Positions 49,700 through 60,060 of a stretch of DNA of 64,000 nucleotides are shown here, piece after piece. The DNA lies in NCBI GenBank assembly GCA_039621445.1, contig CP154956.1:59467178-59531177 (forward strand), in the 5' to 3' direction. The notes beneath the pieces were generated by a model. The model ran no database searches. It was not told the origin of the DNA and saw nothing but the letters and a program-made list of their open reading frames with translations. Numbering within the stretch: position 1 is the first letter of the stretch; every line of letters begins with the position of its first letter. The position numbers were made by a program, and so were the translations under genes. The DNA is from Euglena gracilis. Its lineage: Eukaryota > Euglenida > Euglenophyceae > Euglenales.

Positions 49700-51105
49700 T
49701 TTCTGAGTGTCTATTTTTTTTCGGTGGCAAAAAGCTGAATACCTTGAGTTTTCTGAGATGTCTTTTTTCTGGGAATTCACTTGGATTTTCTGGCTTCAGC
49801 GCTTCAAAATACCACTTTTTTGTAATCCTTCCGCCGGAACTTCCACCAGTAAAACCCAATGCAAGGCATCAAAACAAAGTCTTCCAAGACGCTTTGAACA
49901 AGGTATTCAGCTTTTTGCCACCTACAAAGTGAAATGGCAATTTTTTCTGTGAATTAGGCTTTGCTCTTCCTAATTTTTGCTATTGCCAGCCGCCCTCCCA
50001 CACACCCCTCCCAGGCCAATGCCGACAACCCACGAAGTTGGGCGGCTGGCATTGATCTGGGGATTTTGGTCTGGGGGTGGTTTTTTTTTTTTTTAGGGGG
50101 GGGGGGCGCTGTCGAGGGTGTAATGTACAACAAAACCGATTAAAGCGTAAAGCAGCTGCTGCCAGCAATCCCAGCCAATACAACACAATCCTCCATGACC
50201 CCCCCTTGCCCACTCCTGGGCCCATTTGGGACGCCATCTGAGGAACCTGCGGTTTCCCCCCAGAAACCACAAGTTATCCCAGAAGGCCCCCCAGAAGCCC
50301 AGGCCGGCTCGGGTTGCCAAATGTGAATGCCAGGGCAGGGCCCCCTTGAAGCGGCACCCACAAAATGGCAGGGCCAGGAACCAACATTTTCAAAAATCCA
50401 AAATTGACATTGAAATTCTGACAATTGATTCTGCAAATCTTTTTCTGACATTGACATGCTGACCTTTCTTCTGCCCAAAATTGTGTGCATTGATCCGAGC
50501 CGAATCAGGTACCATTGACTGCCCAAAGGATTTACAACACAAATGGACAATTGAAACTGAGTTGCACAGTGTGTGGTGTGGCATAAGGGGCTGCTGGGCC
50601 CAAAAATGCTAAAGCATTTGCCTCCCAACCCATCACAGCAGTACAGAACTTTGGGACTGGAAATGACATGTGCATTTTGCCTGGTGTGTCCTGGGGCTGC
50701 TGGGCCCAAATTTGCTTTTGGAAAGTGCCTCCCAACCCATAAATGGTGTGGCAAAAGGGGCTACGTGGCCCGAACTTTCCAGCAACGGACTCCCAACCCA
50801 AACAAAAGCACAAACTGCAGAAAACTGTCACAGAATCTGTTCCAAATGTTTTCAACCATCCAACACCCAGCTGCAAATTACAATCTGCAGCATGAGCAGG
50901 GTGTCCATCAGCAGTACATACCACAGCTTACTGCAGGTTCTGGAGGTTGATGATCTCCTCCTCCTCCTTTGGATTCCTCCTCCTGCTGCTGGCAGCCCCA
51001 GCTGCATTTCACTTCTAAATGTCTTTCTTCGATGGTTCTTTCACTGATACTTGAACAACATGCCTTGGCAAACCAGGATACCTTGAGTTTTCTGAGATCA
51101 GAAAT
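49700..51105. other. Unassigned 1.4 kb between D and fragment E
   Basis: Not LTR, and not homologous to the YR elements. The 21-base sequence ATACCTTGAGTTTTCTGAGAT occurs at 49738 and again at 51078, flanking 1.34 kb. Inside are a short inverted repeat (CCAGCCGCCC at 49987, GGGCGGCTGG at 50040), a T-run/G-run pair, and a tandem repeat (50573-50810). Minus-strand frames (50754-50140) are open but repetitive. No gene is supported. Confidence 0.5.
50573..50810. repeat. Degenerate tandem repeat
   Basis: Three diverged units sharing GTGTGGCA.AAGGGGCT, GGGCCCAAA and GCCTCCCAACCCA (at about 50574, 50690 and 50747). Non-coding. Confidence 0.45.
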
Positions 51106-51859
51106 CCCAAAAACCTCCATATTTTTCCAGATTTTGATTCCAAAGCCTCTTGTAAGGGGCTAAGATGGTGTTGAATCTCCAAACTACCAAACCAAGGAAT
51201 CAAAAGCATAGCACGGTAGGCATTACTTGCCTGGGCCTTTGGAAGATTGAAAAAATTGTACTAAAGCGTCAGCCACTTGGTCTGTGGCGGCTTCAGGGGG
51301 GTGGGGCACCCCCATTTTCTCCAGAATCACCCATAATAGTGAAAAGGAACTCTGATAACGCTTTAAATTGGGGTTTTCCCCCAGAAAATCGTTTATAGTC
51401 TCAACCTTAATTTGTTTCCCATCCAGGATTTGCCTGAGCAAATCATGCAAAGAAGGGGCCACCTGGGGGGTGGATTTCCCCCCCCCCTGCAGTTGGTGAA
51501 CATGCTCATGAAAGGGGTTATTTTCAAGCAAGGGGTCCCTGGAACTTCATTTTTATTAATTGGGGGCACCACACTGCTAAATCCCAAAGGGGGTGTCCCA
51601 TCAAAACTTTGGTCTTTGGAAACAGCCTCACTCTGAGTAGAAATTACTGAATTACAGACCAGGTGGGGGTTAGCATATAAATCCCCCAGGTTGTCCAGGG
51701 GGCATAGTAGTGCATCCACTGCTGAAGCCTCCCAATGGGGCCACCTGGCCACAAAATTTGGCAGTTTTTTGTTGCCCGGTGAAGCAAATAAATCTGTTTT
51801 TTTTAGCTGAATGAAAATTTTGAAGTGCTGTTGAAGCCAGCGAAAAAGGCGGGGGTCTA
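51106..51859 (-). pseudogene. DLFA module and recombinase N-half (E)
   Basis: Reads KKTDLFASPGNKKLPNFVAR, WEASAVDALL, then DLYANPHLVCNSVIST, where the NPPW box has become NPHL through a small indel. The recombinase core-binding part follows: VAPSLHDLLRQILDGKQIKV, NPNLKRYQSSFSLLWVILEK, and NAYRAMLLIPWFG. The catalytic half is 15 kb away in fragment C. Confidence 0.7.
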
Positions 51860-52432
51860 GTGAGTAATCACCCCTGTCCATTTCCCATCTGCTGATGGGG
51901 TCTGCTAGGCATTCGTTTGAAGGCACCCATTTCACCTGAAGGTTTATGTTGCGCTCCATGCACCATATGAAAAAGGGTCTTAGAATTTTGTTGAAGGGGT
52001 CTTTTCTGCCCCCCCCCCATTTGTCAGGTAATAGTAAATTTCCTGGTTCTCCACTTGAAGGGACATCGTTTCTCCTGGCTTGCTTAAGCTTTTCAATGTG
52101 TTGACTGCTGCATGCAACTCTTTGACATTTATACGAAAAATGGAGTTTTCTCTCCAGACCTCTTGGACAGTGTTTCCAGTGTGGATTTCTAGCCCCCCAG
52201 CCCCCCCCCCCCATGCTTGGGTGCTGCTGTCTGAGTGCAATTCCCGGGTTGCATTTTGGGGGAAGTGTCTGCCCCCCAGGTGTGTAGCAATTTTTTTTTC
52301 TCCCGTAATTGGCCCTTGATTTCTGGGGAAATATGATTTTTTTGATTCCCAGGAGGCTCCAGAATTTGTTACCAAAAATTTTGCCAAGGAATCTGTGAAA
52401 GCCCTCAAAAAGGGCAGGGCATTAAATTGCAT
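51860..52432 (-). pseudogene. RNase H of fragment E
   Basis: ALPFLRAFTDSLAKFLV (thumb), RELHSDSSTQAWGGG (first Asp), IFRINVKELHAAVNTLKSL (Glu), MSLQVENQEIYYYLTNGGG (Asp changed to Glu in the VxN motif), then NINLQVKWVPSNECLADPIS. Frames change at the G/C runs near 52010 and 52200. Confidence 0.7.
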
Positions 52433-53400
52433 CTTATTTGACCCAATATGGCAGCTAGCTGCTTTTTTGACATGTGATCCGTTTTCGCGATTTCCCCCAG
52501 TTCCTTCTTTATGGTCTTTACTTTTTGTAGGGGCACCTGTAATTTTCCTTCTGGAAAGTTCAGTTGAAATAGTAGATGATTTACGATCTGTGTGGGGTGC
52601 AGGGGTGACTTTTTGACATTGATATTGAAACCTGAGCTTAGTAAATCCTTGACCACTGTGTTCAGATAACTTTGTAAATTGTTTTGGGTGGGGGCTACCA
52701 GCAAAATGTCGTCCAGGTTAATGAATAGCTGAATTCCTTTTTTCCTCCAAAGCTTTTCGAACGTTTTCATAACCCCCATGAAACTTTGGAGCATAACGTT
52801 TAGGCCAAAACAGCTGCCTGGAAATCTCAGGTCTGCTCCACTAGCTGATGTATCAAAAATGGCCTTAGGCTGGGTTTACAGGGATGTGAAAATACGCATC
52901 CTTGACATCGATTTTGGTTGCCCAGTGGCCTTTTTGCAAAACAGGAAAAATGTCCTGTATATGATCCAGCTTGAACGTTTTCACTGGGAAATGTTGATTG
53001 TTTTCCCTGCAGTCGCTGATCATTCTCCATTTTATTCTTCCCCCTTCTGGTGTTGAAATTAAAAACCATGGGATTAAATTCTGAGTACCTGAATTCCCCA
53101 CTCTCTTTACTCAACCAGTTTTTTTCGTAGTCTATAAGAATTTTCATTGCCTGTGCTGGATTGGCTCTGGCCTTTGGGTGTGTGGATAATTTTGGGGGAT
53201 TTACCCAGGGTTGAATGCCATCATTGATGAGGTGACATGTTGCTGGGGGGGCATTTTTTGTCCACCATGTTAGACTTTTCTGAATCCTCTGGTACAGGGA
53301 GGTGTTGAAAATGTGGCTTTGGCTACCTTCCCCTCCGCTGACCTCCCTGGGCAGTGGATGAAAGAGACTGGACCCGGTCTGACCCACTCCTTTGTGAGGG
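52405..53400 (-). pseudogene. Reverse transcriptase of fragment E
   Basis: Leader LYQRIQKSLTWWTKNAPPAT, AQAMKILIDYEKNWLSKESG, then KMENDQ-type and KIDVKDAYFHIPVNPA, and LFINLDDILLVAPTQ (YLDD changed to NLDD; both Asp kept, about 52700). Connection: LHPTQIVNHLLFQLNFPEGK. Two frames are needed. Confidence 0.7.
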
Positions 53401-53519
53401 CCCCCAGCCAAAGCTTTTTACTAAGGCCAGCCGGACAAAGGTAAGCACAACCCGGGGACGGACAAAGAAAGAGAACCCACTCAAGTGTGAAAAGCCATAG
53501 CGTGAGCCTGTGAGCCACC
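53401..53519. other. Junction between fragment E and element G
   Basis: Short unassigned sequence; no LTR end or target duplication for G was recognised. Confidence 0.3.
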
Positions 53520-54600
53520 ATGACTGAGTAACCACCGCCTGAACAAGAGCCTGAGCATCAGTCCACTCTACAGGACATCGCGGAGAAGCTGAAGGACCTC
53601 GAGCTCAGAGTCTTCGGCCACGAGTCCAAGGACTCGTCAACCCCCTCTCGTTTCCTCGTTCACACCCCACTCTTTTTGGGAGAAGAGGATTGAGAAGTTA
53701 AGAGGTATCTTGGAGTTGAAAGAAAGTTCTGTGACAGCCAAACTTCCTCCAGTCCCGTTGCCTTCGTTTGATGGTTCGGACCTTGAAGCCTTTTTGAAAG
53801 AGTCTGAACGTTGGTTGCGTCTTTCTGGTGAGAAAAGTGCCCCAGAAGCTTTCAGTTGGATTGGCTCATCCAATGTGTTGTTCCCAAGTACAGAAAGGTT
53901 GTTGAAAAGGTTGTTGAGGAGCAGCCCCAGCTTGACAAAGTGCTTTTGGCATTGTCCCAACTGTTTCCGAAGCTCGAGAACGACCTTACGCTTCGGGAGT
54001 CCCTTGACCATCACCAGTCCCTTTCAGCCACCCCAGACTCAGCCACAGTGAAAAGGTTGTTGGTTGAGTTTGAGGAGGTGACAGCCAGAATGTCAAAGGG
54101 AGATTTGGGAGACCAGGAAAAGTACCTCTACCTCTCCAGGAAAATTCACCACAAGATGTTTTCTGAGTTGAGACCAGACAGGTACTACAAAAGGAGGACA
54201 GAAACTATGAGGACTTGAAAGTTTGCTTGCTGAAAAAGGCCCAAGAGGATAGTTTGGAACGTCATCTTCAAAAGAAAATTTCGCTGCATACTCTCCAGGA
54301 AACACTCCAGCCACAAAAATCCCAAGAAGACTTGCCCATGGTTGATTCCCAGGTTTCTTCATCTTCCAAACCTTCAGGGTTTTCCCAGGTTCAAGGCAAA
54401 GGAAAAGGCAAAGGAGTTTACCCCAAAGGCAAAGGAAGCGGTACTGCCAAAGGGAAGGGCAAAGGCAAGGGTTTTTCCCATGTGCAAGGTGTGCAAAGTC
54501 AGTCCAACCAACCTGGACCCCCTCAGTTTTCTGTTTCTCTTTGGTGCAAGTTTTGTGGATAGAAAGGTCATTATGAGGACAAATTTTGGACAAAACAAAA
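53520..54600 (+). pseudogene. Gag of element G
   Basis: ATG at 53520 is followed by a premature TAA at codon 4; the same frame then reads TLQDIAEKLKDLELRVFGHE to 53690. Later frames give LPPVPLPSFDGSDLEAFLKE, SERWLRLSGE, LDKVLLALSQLFPKLENDLT and DLGDQEKYLYLSRKIHHKMF, each matching Gag of element I. The Gly/Lys tail (QGKGKGKGVYPKGKGSGTAK) and LWCKFCG-stop-KGHYEDKFW, a knuckle whose last Cys is lost, end it. Confidence 0.75.
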
Positions 54601-54664
54601 AGAGGAAAGAAGTTCACCCCCATCCTCACAAACCCTCGCACATCAACTAGATTCAGCCAAAAAG

Positions 54665-55145
54665 AGGATAATGGACACAATTCACATTTTGAAAGGTACA
54701 TCCGTCATCACCATTGTGACCATCAATGAGACATCCCTCAAGGCCATCATCGACAGTGGAGAAACGACAAGTGCCATTGCCCGGAAATGTGTTCCACCAG
54801 GTGCCATCATGAGATCGATGGTTGTCCCCATCCAAGTTGGAAATGGAGATGTCATTTTTTCGGATGGAACAGCCGAGCTCACTCTCCAATTTTGGTGAGA
54901 GCATTTTGAAGCAAGAGGCGTTGGTCATTCCAACAAACGCTTTTGAAGCCGTTTTGGGCATGGATTTCTTGACCAATAAAAAAGTGGGCGGCCTTTTGAC
55001 ACAACCCCCTCCTTGCAAATTGCTCGTGGAAGGAAAAAAGTATCCTTTGATGGAGAACGATGGTTCAAGGATTCATCAGACATACCGACTTTTCAAAAGG
55101 GAAAGTTACACGCTTGTCAAAAACGTCAAAAAAGAAGCTCTTTCT
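54665..55145 (+). pseudogene. Protease of element G
   Basis: VTINETSLKAIIDSGETTSA (D-S-G active site in place of D-T-G), IARKCVPPGAIMRSMVVPIQ, VGNGDVIFSDGTAELTLQF, then in the next frame ALVIPTNAFEAVLGMDFLTN. It aligns throughout with the protease of element I (LDTGAT). Confidence 0.7.
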
Positions 55146-55650
55146 CGTTTGGAAATAAACGATTTTGACATCAAGGTGGACCTATTTGCAAACCACAGTA
55201 ATTTCCAAGAACATAAGTATTGTACCCGGGGTAACAACGCGTTTTTCTATGACTGGAGTCGGATCGGAGAAAGGAAAAGTGAAATTTTTTTTCGTGGGCG
55301 AATCCCCCCTTTTCGCTCCTCGACCGAGTTTTGACCAAGGTGGCCATGGAACCTCTCCGGATGGTTTTGGTTTGCCCGGATTAGGGAGATTGTTATTGGA
55401 GGCAAATTTTGGAAAAGCTATCCATTGCACAAGTTCAAGTCCCCAATGGCATGGAAACGTACCGTTCCGATTTTCAAGAAAAAGCATTGCCAGCCCCACA
55501 GTGGAATACAATTGTTTCGGTTTTGGAGTCCAAGTCGAAAAGCATCCCGATTTCGGAGTTGGACCCCAAGATCGTGAAATGTATTTTGAGGAAATGTCGT
55601 AAACGGGATTTGGAACTTTTGGTGAATGAAATCAAAAAAAGTAGCCCAAA
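55146..55650 (+). pseudogene. DLFA...NPPF module of element G, between protease and RT
   Basis: Reads DFDIKVDLFANHSNFQEHKY, CTRGNNAFFYDWSRIG, then after a frame slip ANPPFSLLDRVLTKVAMEPL, RMVLVCPD (55305-55385) and further on WRQILEKLSIAQVQVPNG. DLFA, a D-W, NPPF and the L-V-x-P box follow the same order as in the post-RH module of the YR elements. The likeness to Dam-like methyltransferases (motif IV NPPF/Y) is inference. Its position before RT is unusual. Confidence 0.6.
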
Positions 55651-56039
55651 GTGAGTGTGGAGGGAATGGAAAGGGAGATTCAAGTGGATATTGCTGAAAT
55701 CCTGTTGTCTCCCCCCGTTTCACCCATCGCATCCTTTCCCCATGATTCTCTTTTTCGGTTGGAGAAAATTTCAAGTTGTCACTCAAATTGGAGCCGAATT
55801 ATCAATTGAAGTGGATTTGAACTTCACCGAGAATGCCTACAAGCCGTCAACAATGGGTTCAAGCAACGAAGAATTGGAGTTCAATGGAGCCGATGGTATG
55901 GAAGTCCGAGGTACTCCCTCTTCCCCCTTCAACGTTTCGAATGGAGAATTGTCCAAGGTGTGTGAAAGACTTTTGCAAAAAATTCCCGTTCCACAAAAAG
56001 ATGGTTTGTTTGACAAGAAAACGGAGAATCTTCATGGTG

Positions 56040-56815
56040 ATTGTGCAAGGTGACCTGGCCCGTTTTGAAAAGAAACCCCAATTGAAAGTGCTCCTTGAAA
56101 AGTACATGGAAATTTTTGGTCCTCTCCCGAGCATGGGTTGTCAACTCGTCCAGTGTGATTTGGAACTCAAGGATGAGTTCAAGGGGAGGGTGATCCGTGG
56201 TAAATGTTGGCCAATGAGCGATAAGGATTCCATGGAAATTCACAAACAAGTGAATGAATTGCTGGAACGTGGGTTGGTGGAGAGCTGTCCCAAAGGAAAG
56301 ACCCCAACCCATTGTTCTCCAACATTTTTGGTGGAAAAGAATTAAAGCCAATCCAAAGGATGGTGGGTCAATACAAAAAGGTCAACGACCATGTGAAAAG
56401 TCATTCGGCATTTTTACCAAACATGGAACAAATGGTCGAAAATTTGGCTCAATGTCGATGGCAATCAAAGCTCGACCTAAGAAGTGGGTTTTGGCAAGCC
56501 GATTTGACTGAAAGGGCAAACGAACTAACCGCATTTGTCACCACGAATGGTCAAATGTGGCAATGGAATGCATGCCTTTTGGAATTCAAGCCACACCCGC
56601 AATTTCTCAACAACACATGGAAAGGGTGATTTCGGAAAGGAAGGAAAATCCAAAGGTTGCAAATTTGTTGGAACCGAAAAATGGCCAAAGGAAATGTTTT
56701 GTGGGAGCATTTTTCGATGATGTCGGGGTGGGAGCATCGACCATCCCCGAACATTTGTTTTTGTTGGAGAAACTTTTCAAAGTGTTGAAAAGCATAAGCT
56801 CCGAATCAAGTTGAC
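56040..56815 (+). pseudogene. Reverse transcriptase of element G
   Basis: RFEKKPQLKVLLEKYMEIFG, LVQCDLELKDEFKGRVIRGK, VNELLERGLVESCPKGKTPT, SPTFLVEKN-stop, RMVGQYKKVNDHVKSH, SKLDLRSGFWQADLTERANE, MPFGIQATPAISQQHMERVI and FVGAFFDDVGVGA (F-D-D about 56713-56721), then TKCDFLKESLEYLGFSVQ. Typical Ty3/gypsy palm, broken by a TAA at 56342 and frame changes. Confidence 0.8.
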
Positions 56816-56839
56816 CAAGTGTGACTTTTTGAAAGAAAG

Positions 56840-57355
56840 CCTTGAATACCTTGGTTTTTCGGTTCAATGGGGATCATGGAGGCCGAGTGAGAAAAAAAAT
56901 TCAAGCTTTGGTGGATTTCAAAGTGAAAAGTATGAAAGATCTCTGTGCATTTTTGGGAGCTTGCAACTTTTTTCGTCGCCATGTGAAAGCATTCAGATTT
57001 TCAAGTACGGATTTTACCAATCTTCGCAAGAAAGATGCAAGATTTGTTTGGATCAAAAAAGAAGAAAAGCTCATCGAGGACATCAAGCAAAAACTCTTGG
57101 ATGCGGTGCCCCTTGGGGTACCACGGTCGTGTGGAGAAATGGTTGTCATTACCGATGCCTCCAACCGGGGGGGGGGGTGGTACAATTTTTCAACGGCAAT
57201 CATTGCACCCCTCTCGTCCCTCAAGGTTTCACAACCCAAGGTATGTCCAAAGAAGGTGGGCATACACAATTACCCAAATGAATTTCGGTTGGTCCCGATC
57301 GGGCATTGTAATTGGGAATGGTGCCCCACAAGGACCCGTTATTCAACTTTTGAAC
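56840..57355 (+). pseudogene. RNase H N-part of element G, ends at a chimeric junction
   Basis: KIQALVDFKVKSMKDLCAFL, GACNFFRRHVKAFRFSSTDF (gypsy connection), then EMVVITDASNRGGGWYNFS (first Asp), and YPNEFRLVPIGHCNWEW, RTRYSTFEQ. Normally an E-L-L-A-type helix would follow. Instead the next base begins the YR module sequence ALPENHPLQGY. The break is at about 57355. Confidence 0.75.
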
Positions 57356-58742
57356 AAGCCCTGCCTGAAAATCACCCCCTACAGGGATATGTTCACCAAT
57401 TGCAGGGCGGAAAAAATGCCACCCCCCCGGTGGCCCCTGCTTTGTATGATTTGCTCAGGCAAATTCTAGAGGGGAAACAAATACAAAATTCAACCAGAAA
57501 CGATTTCCTGGGAAGAAACCCCAGTTTAAAGAGTTATCAAAGTGCCTTTACGCTTTTATGGGTGATTTTGGACAAAATGGGGGTACCCCCCCCTCCGAAG
57601 CCGCCACTGACCAAGTGGTTGACACTTTAGTTCAACTGTTTCAATTTTGAAAGGCCCAAGCACGCAATGCATACAGTGCTATGCTTTTGATCCCTGGCTT
57701 TGGTGGCCTGAGGTTCCATGCCATGTTAGCACCTTATAAAGGCTTTGGAACCAAAATTTGGAGAAATATGGTGCATTCTGGGATCCCGTCCCAATCCTCC
57801 AGGGGCTCCCCCCTACCATCTTGTACATGTACGTTGCGTACAAAAACTGATTTTCTGTTCACTAATCCTCTGTTTATACACAAGTAGTGATTTGGCACAG
57901 GTCCAAAAAACCTCCAGTGTGTTGGGTGGGGCACCCTACGTCAAAATTAAACGTAAAGGTCAAAAACTTCACAAGTGGGAGAGTGTTGTCTCCATTCCAC
58001 AGTGCCCCCAAGTCAGTCCCTTTCATTTGGTGATGCCTTGTGTGGCAGCAACACGTTTCTTTATGAAACCTGGGCTCCCCTTTTAATTACGTTGAAATCG
58101 TCCTGTAAAGCCGTTAAGGCAGATACCATTGCTTCTATCACTCACTAAAGATTTTTTGACCAAACAAGGGGTACGCCCCCAGGTTTGGGGACCCCACTCC
58201 ACCAGAGGGGCAGCGGTTGGTTTATTCAAAAATTTGGGCCTTTCTTCCCAGAAGTTTGTGAAATTGGTCAGTGGAAAGGGGTGGAGGCTTTCACAGCCAA
58301 CTATCAACGACTTGGTGCCCAAGGTGCTTTGGATGTTGCCCTGGCCCCCCCTTTTTTCAGTGCAGACTCTGGCCTCACAATGGCAAGTGCGGAGCCCGAG
58401 GTGTCTCGTACTCCCTTGAGGCAGACCGAGAAGGGAGGACGGGACACCGAGGGCGAATCACAAAGACATTGTGAGCTGACCCCCCCCCACTCACATAAAA
58501 AATTTGTTTTCAAACGCCCTCGGTCAGAAGAGGGGGGCCTGGGGGGGGAGAGGGGCGGGGACCCGCAGGGAAAAAGACAGCGCCAGGGTCGCCACGTCAG
58601 AGACAATGCATCCAACTCCGGCGAGGCGGCACTAAGCAGGGGCTCCTAACCCAGAGCACCTGAAGAATCACAAAAAACCGCGGGCGAGCAAGGCATGGCC
58701 TCACAATTTCTTTGTGCTTCGCCCTCGGTGTCCCGTCCTCCC
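57356..58742 (+). mobile_element. YR element H: 5'-truncated recombinase end
   Basis: Starts inside the DLFA module (CLKITPYRDMFTNCRAEK in one frame), followed by the whole recombinase and the 3' inverted-repeat tail ending about 58742 (CTTCGCCCTCGGTGTCCCG). No RT or RH belongs to it. Its first ~445 bp are an inverted near-duplicate of element F (58770-59215). Confidence 0.7.
57390..58650 (+). pseudogene. Tyrosine recombinase of H, catalytic Arg lost
   Basis: VAPALYDLLRQILEGKQIQN, NPSLKSYQSAFTLLWVILDK, NAYSAMLLIPGFGGLRFHAM, then LIFCSLILCLYTSSDLAQVQ, where the Arg of the usual LYRSSDLERV motif is Thr (about 57887). Later: VKIKRKGQKLHKWESVVSIP, HSTRGAAVGLFKNLGLS (58196-58212, His and Arg kept), and FTANYQRLGAQG (Tyr kept). 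Frame changes and stops throughout. Tail EKGGRDTEGESQRHCE. Confidence 0.75.
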
Positions 58743-59187
58743 TGTGCCAGCCCCAGGAGGATTGGGAGGGGATCCCAGAATGCACGATATTGCTCCAAAT
58801 TTTGGTTCCAAAGCCTTTTATAAGGTGCCAACATGGCATGGAACCTCATGCCTCCAAAGCCAGGGATCAATAGCATAGCACTGTATGCGTTGCGTGCTTG
58901 GGCCTTTGAAAATTGAAATAGTTGAATTAAAGCGTCAACCACTTGGTCAGTGGTGGCTTCAGGGGGGGGGTACCCCTATTTTGTCCAAAATTACCCATAA
59001 AAGCGTAAAAGCGCTTTGATAACTCTTTAAACTGGGGTTTCTTCCCAGGAAATCGTTTCTGGTTGAATTTTGTATTTGCTTCCCCTCAAAAATATGCCTG
59101 AGCAAATCATGCAAAGCAGGGGCCACGTGGGGGTGGCATTTTTTTCCGCCCTGCAATTGGTGAACATACCCTTGTAAGGGGTGATTT
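58743..59187 (-). pseudogene. Recombinase N-half of F
   Basis: VAPALHDLLRHIFEGKQIQN, NPSLKSYQSAFTLLWVILDK, then MVDALIQLFQFSKAQARNAY and SAMLLIPGFGGMRFHAMLAP, FWDPLPILLGLAQ, then a jump to GGRDTEGEAQRNCE. The Arg, His-x-x-Arg and Tyr region is missing, so it cannot recombine. Confidence 0.7.
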
Positions 59188-59530
59188 TCAGGCAGGGGTC
59201 CCTGGTACTTTCATTTTTATTAACTGGGGCCACCATGTGGCTAAATCCCAGTAGGGGGTGACCATCAAAACTTTGGCTTGTTGAAACATTCTTAATCTGG
59301 GGAGAAAATTTTGATTTACAGACCAGGGGGGGTTTGCATAAAGTCCCCCCTTGTTGTCCATTGGAAATTGCAATGCATTCACTGCTGTGGCTTCCCAGGG
59401 GGCCACCTGGCCACAAATTGTGGCATTTTTTTGTTGCCTGGTGAGGCAAAAAGGTCTGTTTTCATGTTTATGTAATTTTTGAACTGCTGACTCAGCCATT
59501 GAAAAAGTTTGGGGTCGAGGGATTAATCCC
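59188..59530 (-). pseudogene. DLFA...NPPW module of F
   Basis: KTDLFASPGNKKMPQFVARW in one frame, then LYANPPWSVNQNFLPRLRM, AKVLMVTPYWDLATWWPQLI and KMKVPGT. The two halves are in different frames because of an indel near 59420. NPPW is intact. Confidence 0.6.
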
Positions 59531-60060
59531 CTCTGTCCATCTCCCACCTGCTTATGGGGTCTGCCAGGCATTCCTTTGATGGGACCCACTTTACTTGCAG
59601 GTTTATGTTGTGCTCCCTGCACCATTTGAAAATGGGCCTTAGCATGGAATTGAAGGGGTCTTTTCTGCCCCCCCCCCCCTTTGTTAAGTAACAGTAATTA
59701 CTTGATTGTCCACTGACAGGGACACAGTTTCTCCTGGCTGGCTGAGGCTTTGAACTGTGCTTATTGCTGCACTTAATTCTTTGACATTTATGTGCAAAAT
59801 GCAGTTTTTCGTCCAAAATTGTTGCACAATTTTGCCTGTTCGAATGTCCAGCCCCCCCCCCCCAGGCATGGGTGCTCCTGTCTGAGTGCAACTCCGTGGT
59901 TGCACTTTGGGGGAAGGGTCTGCCCCCCCAGGTGTCCACCAGAATTTTTATTTCCCTTAATTGTCCTTTATTCTTCGGAAATTAGATGTTTTGAGTGCCA
60001 GGGGGCTGTGGAATTTTCCACCAAAAAATTTGCCAGGGCCTCCGTAAAGGCCCTTAGAAA
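59531..60060 (-). pseudogene. RNase H of F
   Basis: LHSDRSTHAWGGGAG-like and LHSD-type start (about 59885), LHINVKELSAAISTVQSLSQ, VSLSVDNQVIT, and NINLQVKWVPSKECLADPIS. Frame breaks at C runs (59668-59680 and 59855-59866). Confidence 0.65.

Larger units (their letters stand above)
51106..53400 (-). mobile_element. YR element C/E, RT end (fragment E)
   Basis: Minus strand: RT, RH, DLFA/NPPW-type module and N-terminal half of the recombinase, ending in …FHTILAP-like sequence at about 51106, where homology to element F would continue into fragment C. The 5' end is truncated before Gag, against element G. Multiple frame changes. Confidence 0.75.
53520..57355 (+). mobile_element. Gypsy-like element G, truncated in RNase H
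   Basis: Order: Gag with CCHC-like knuckle, protease, DLFA...NPPF module, RT, RNase H start. It then passes abruptly into YR fragment H at about 57356. No integrase remains and no LTR was recognised. Frequent frameshifts and stops. It is the same family as element I. Confidence 0.75.
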
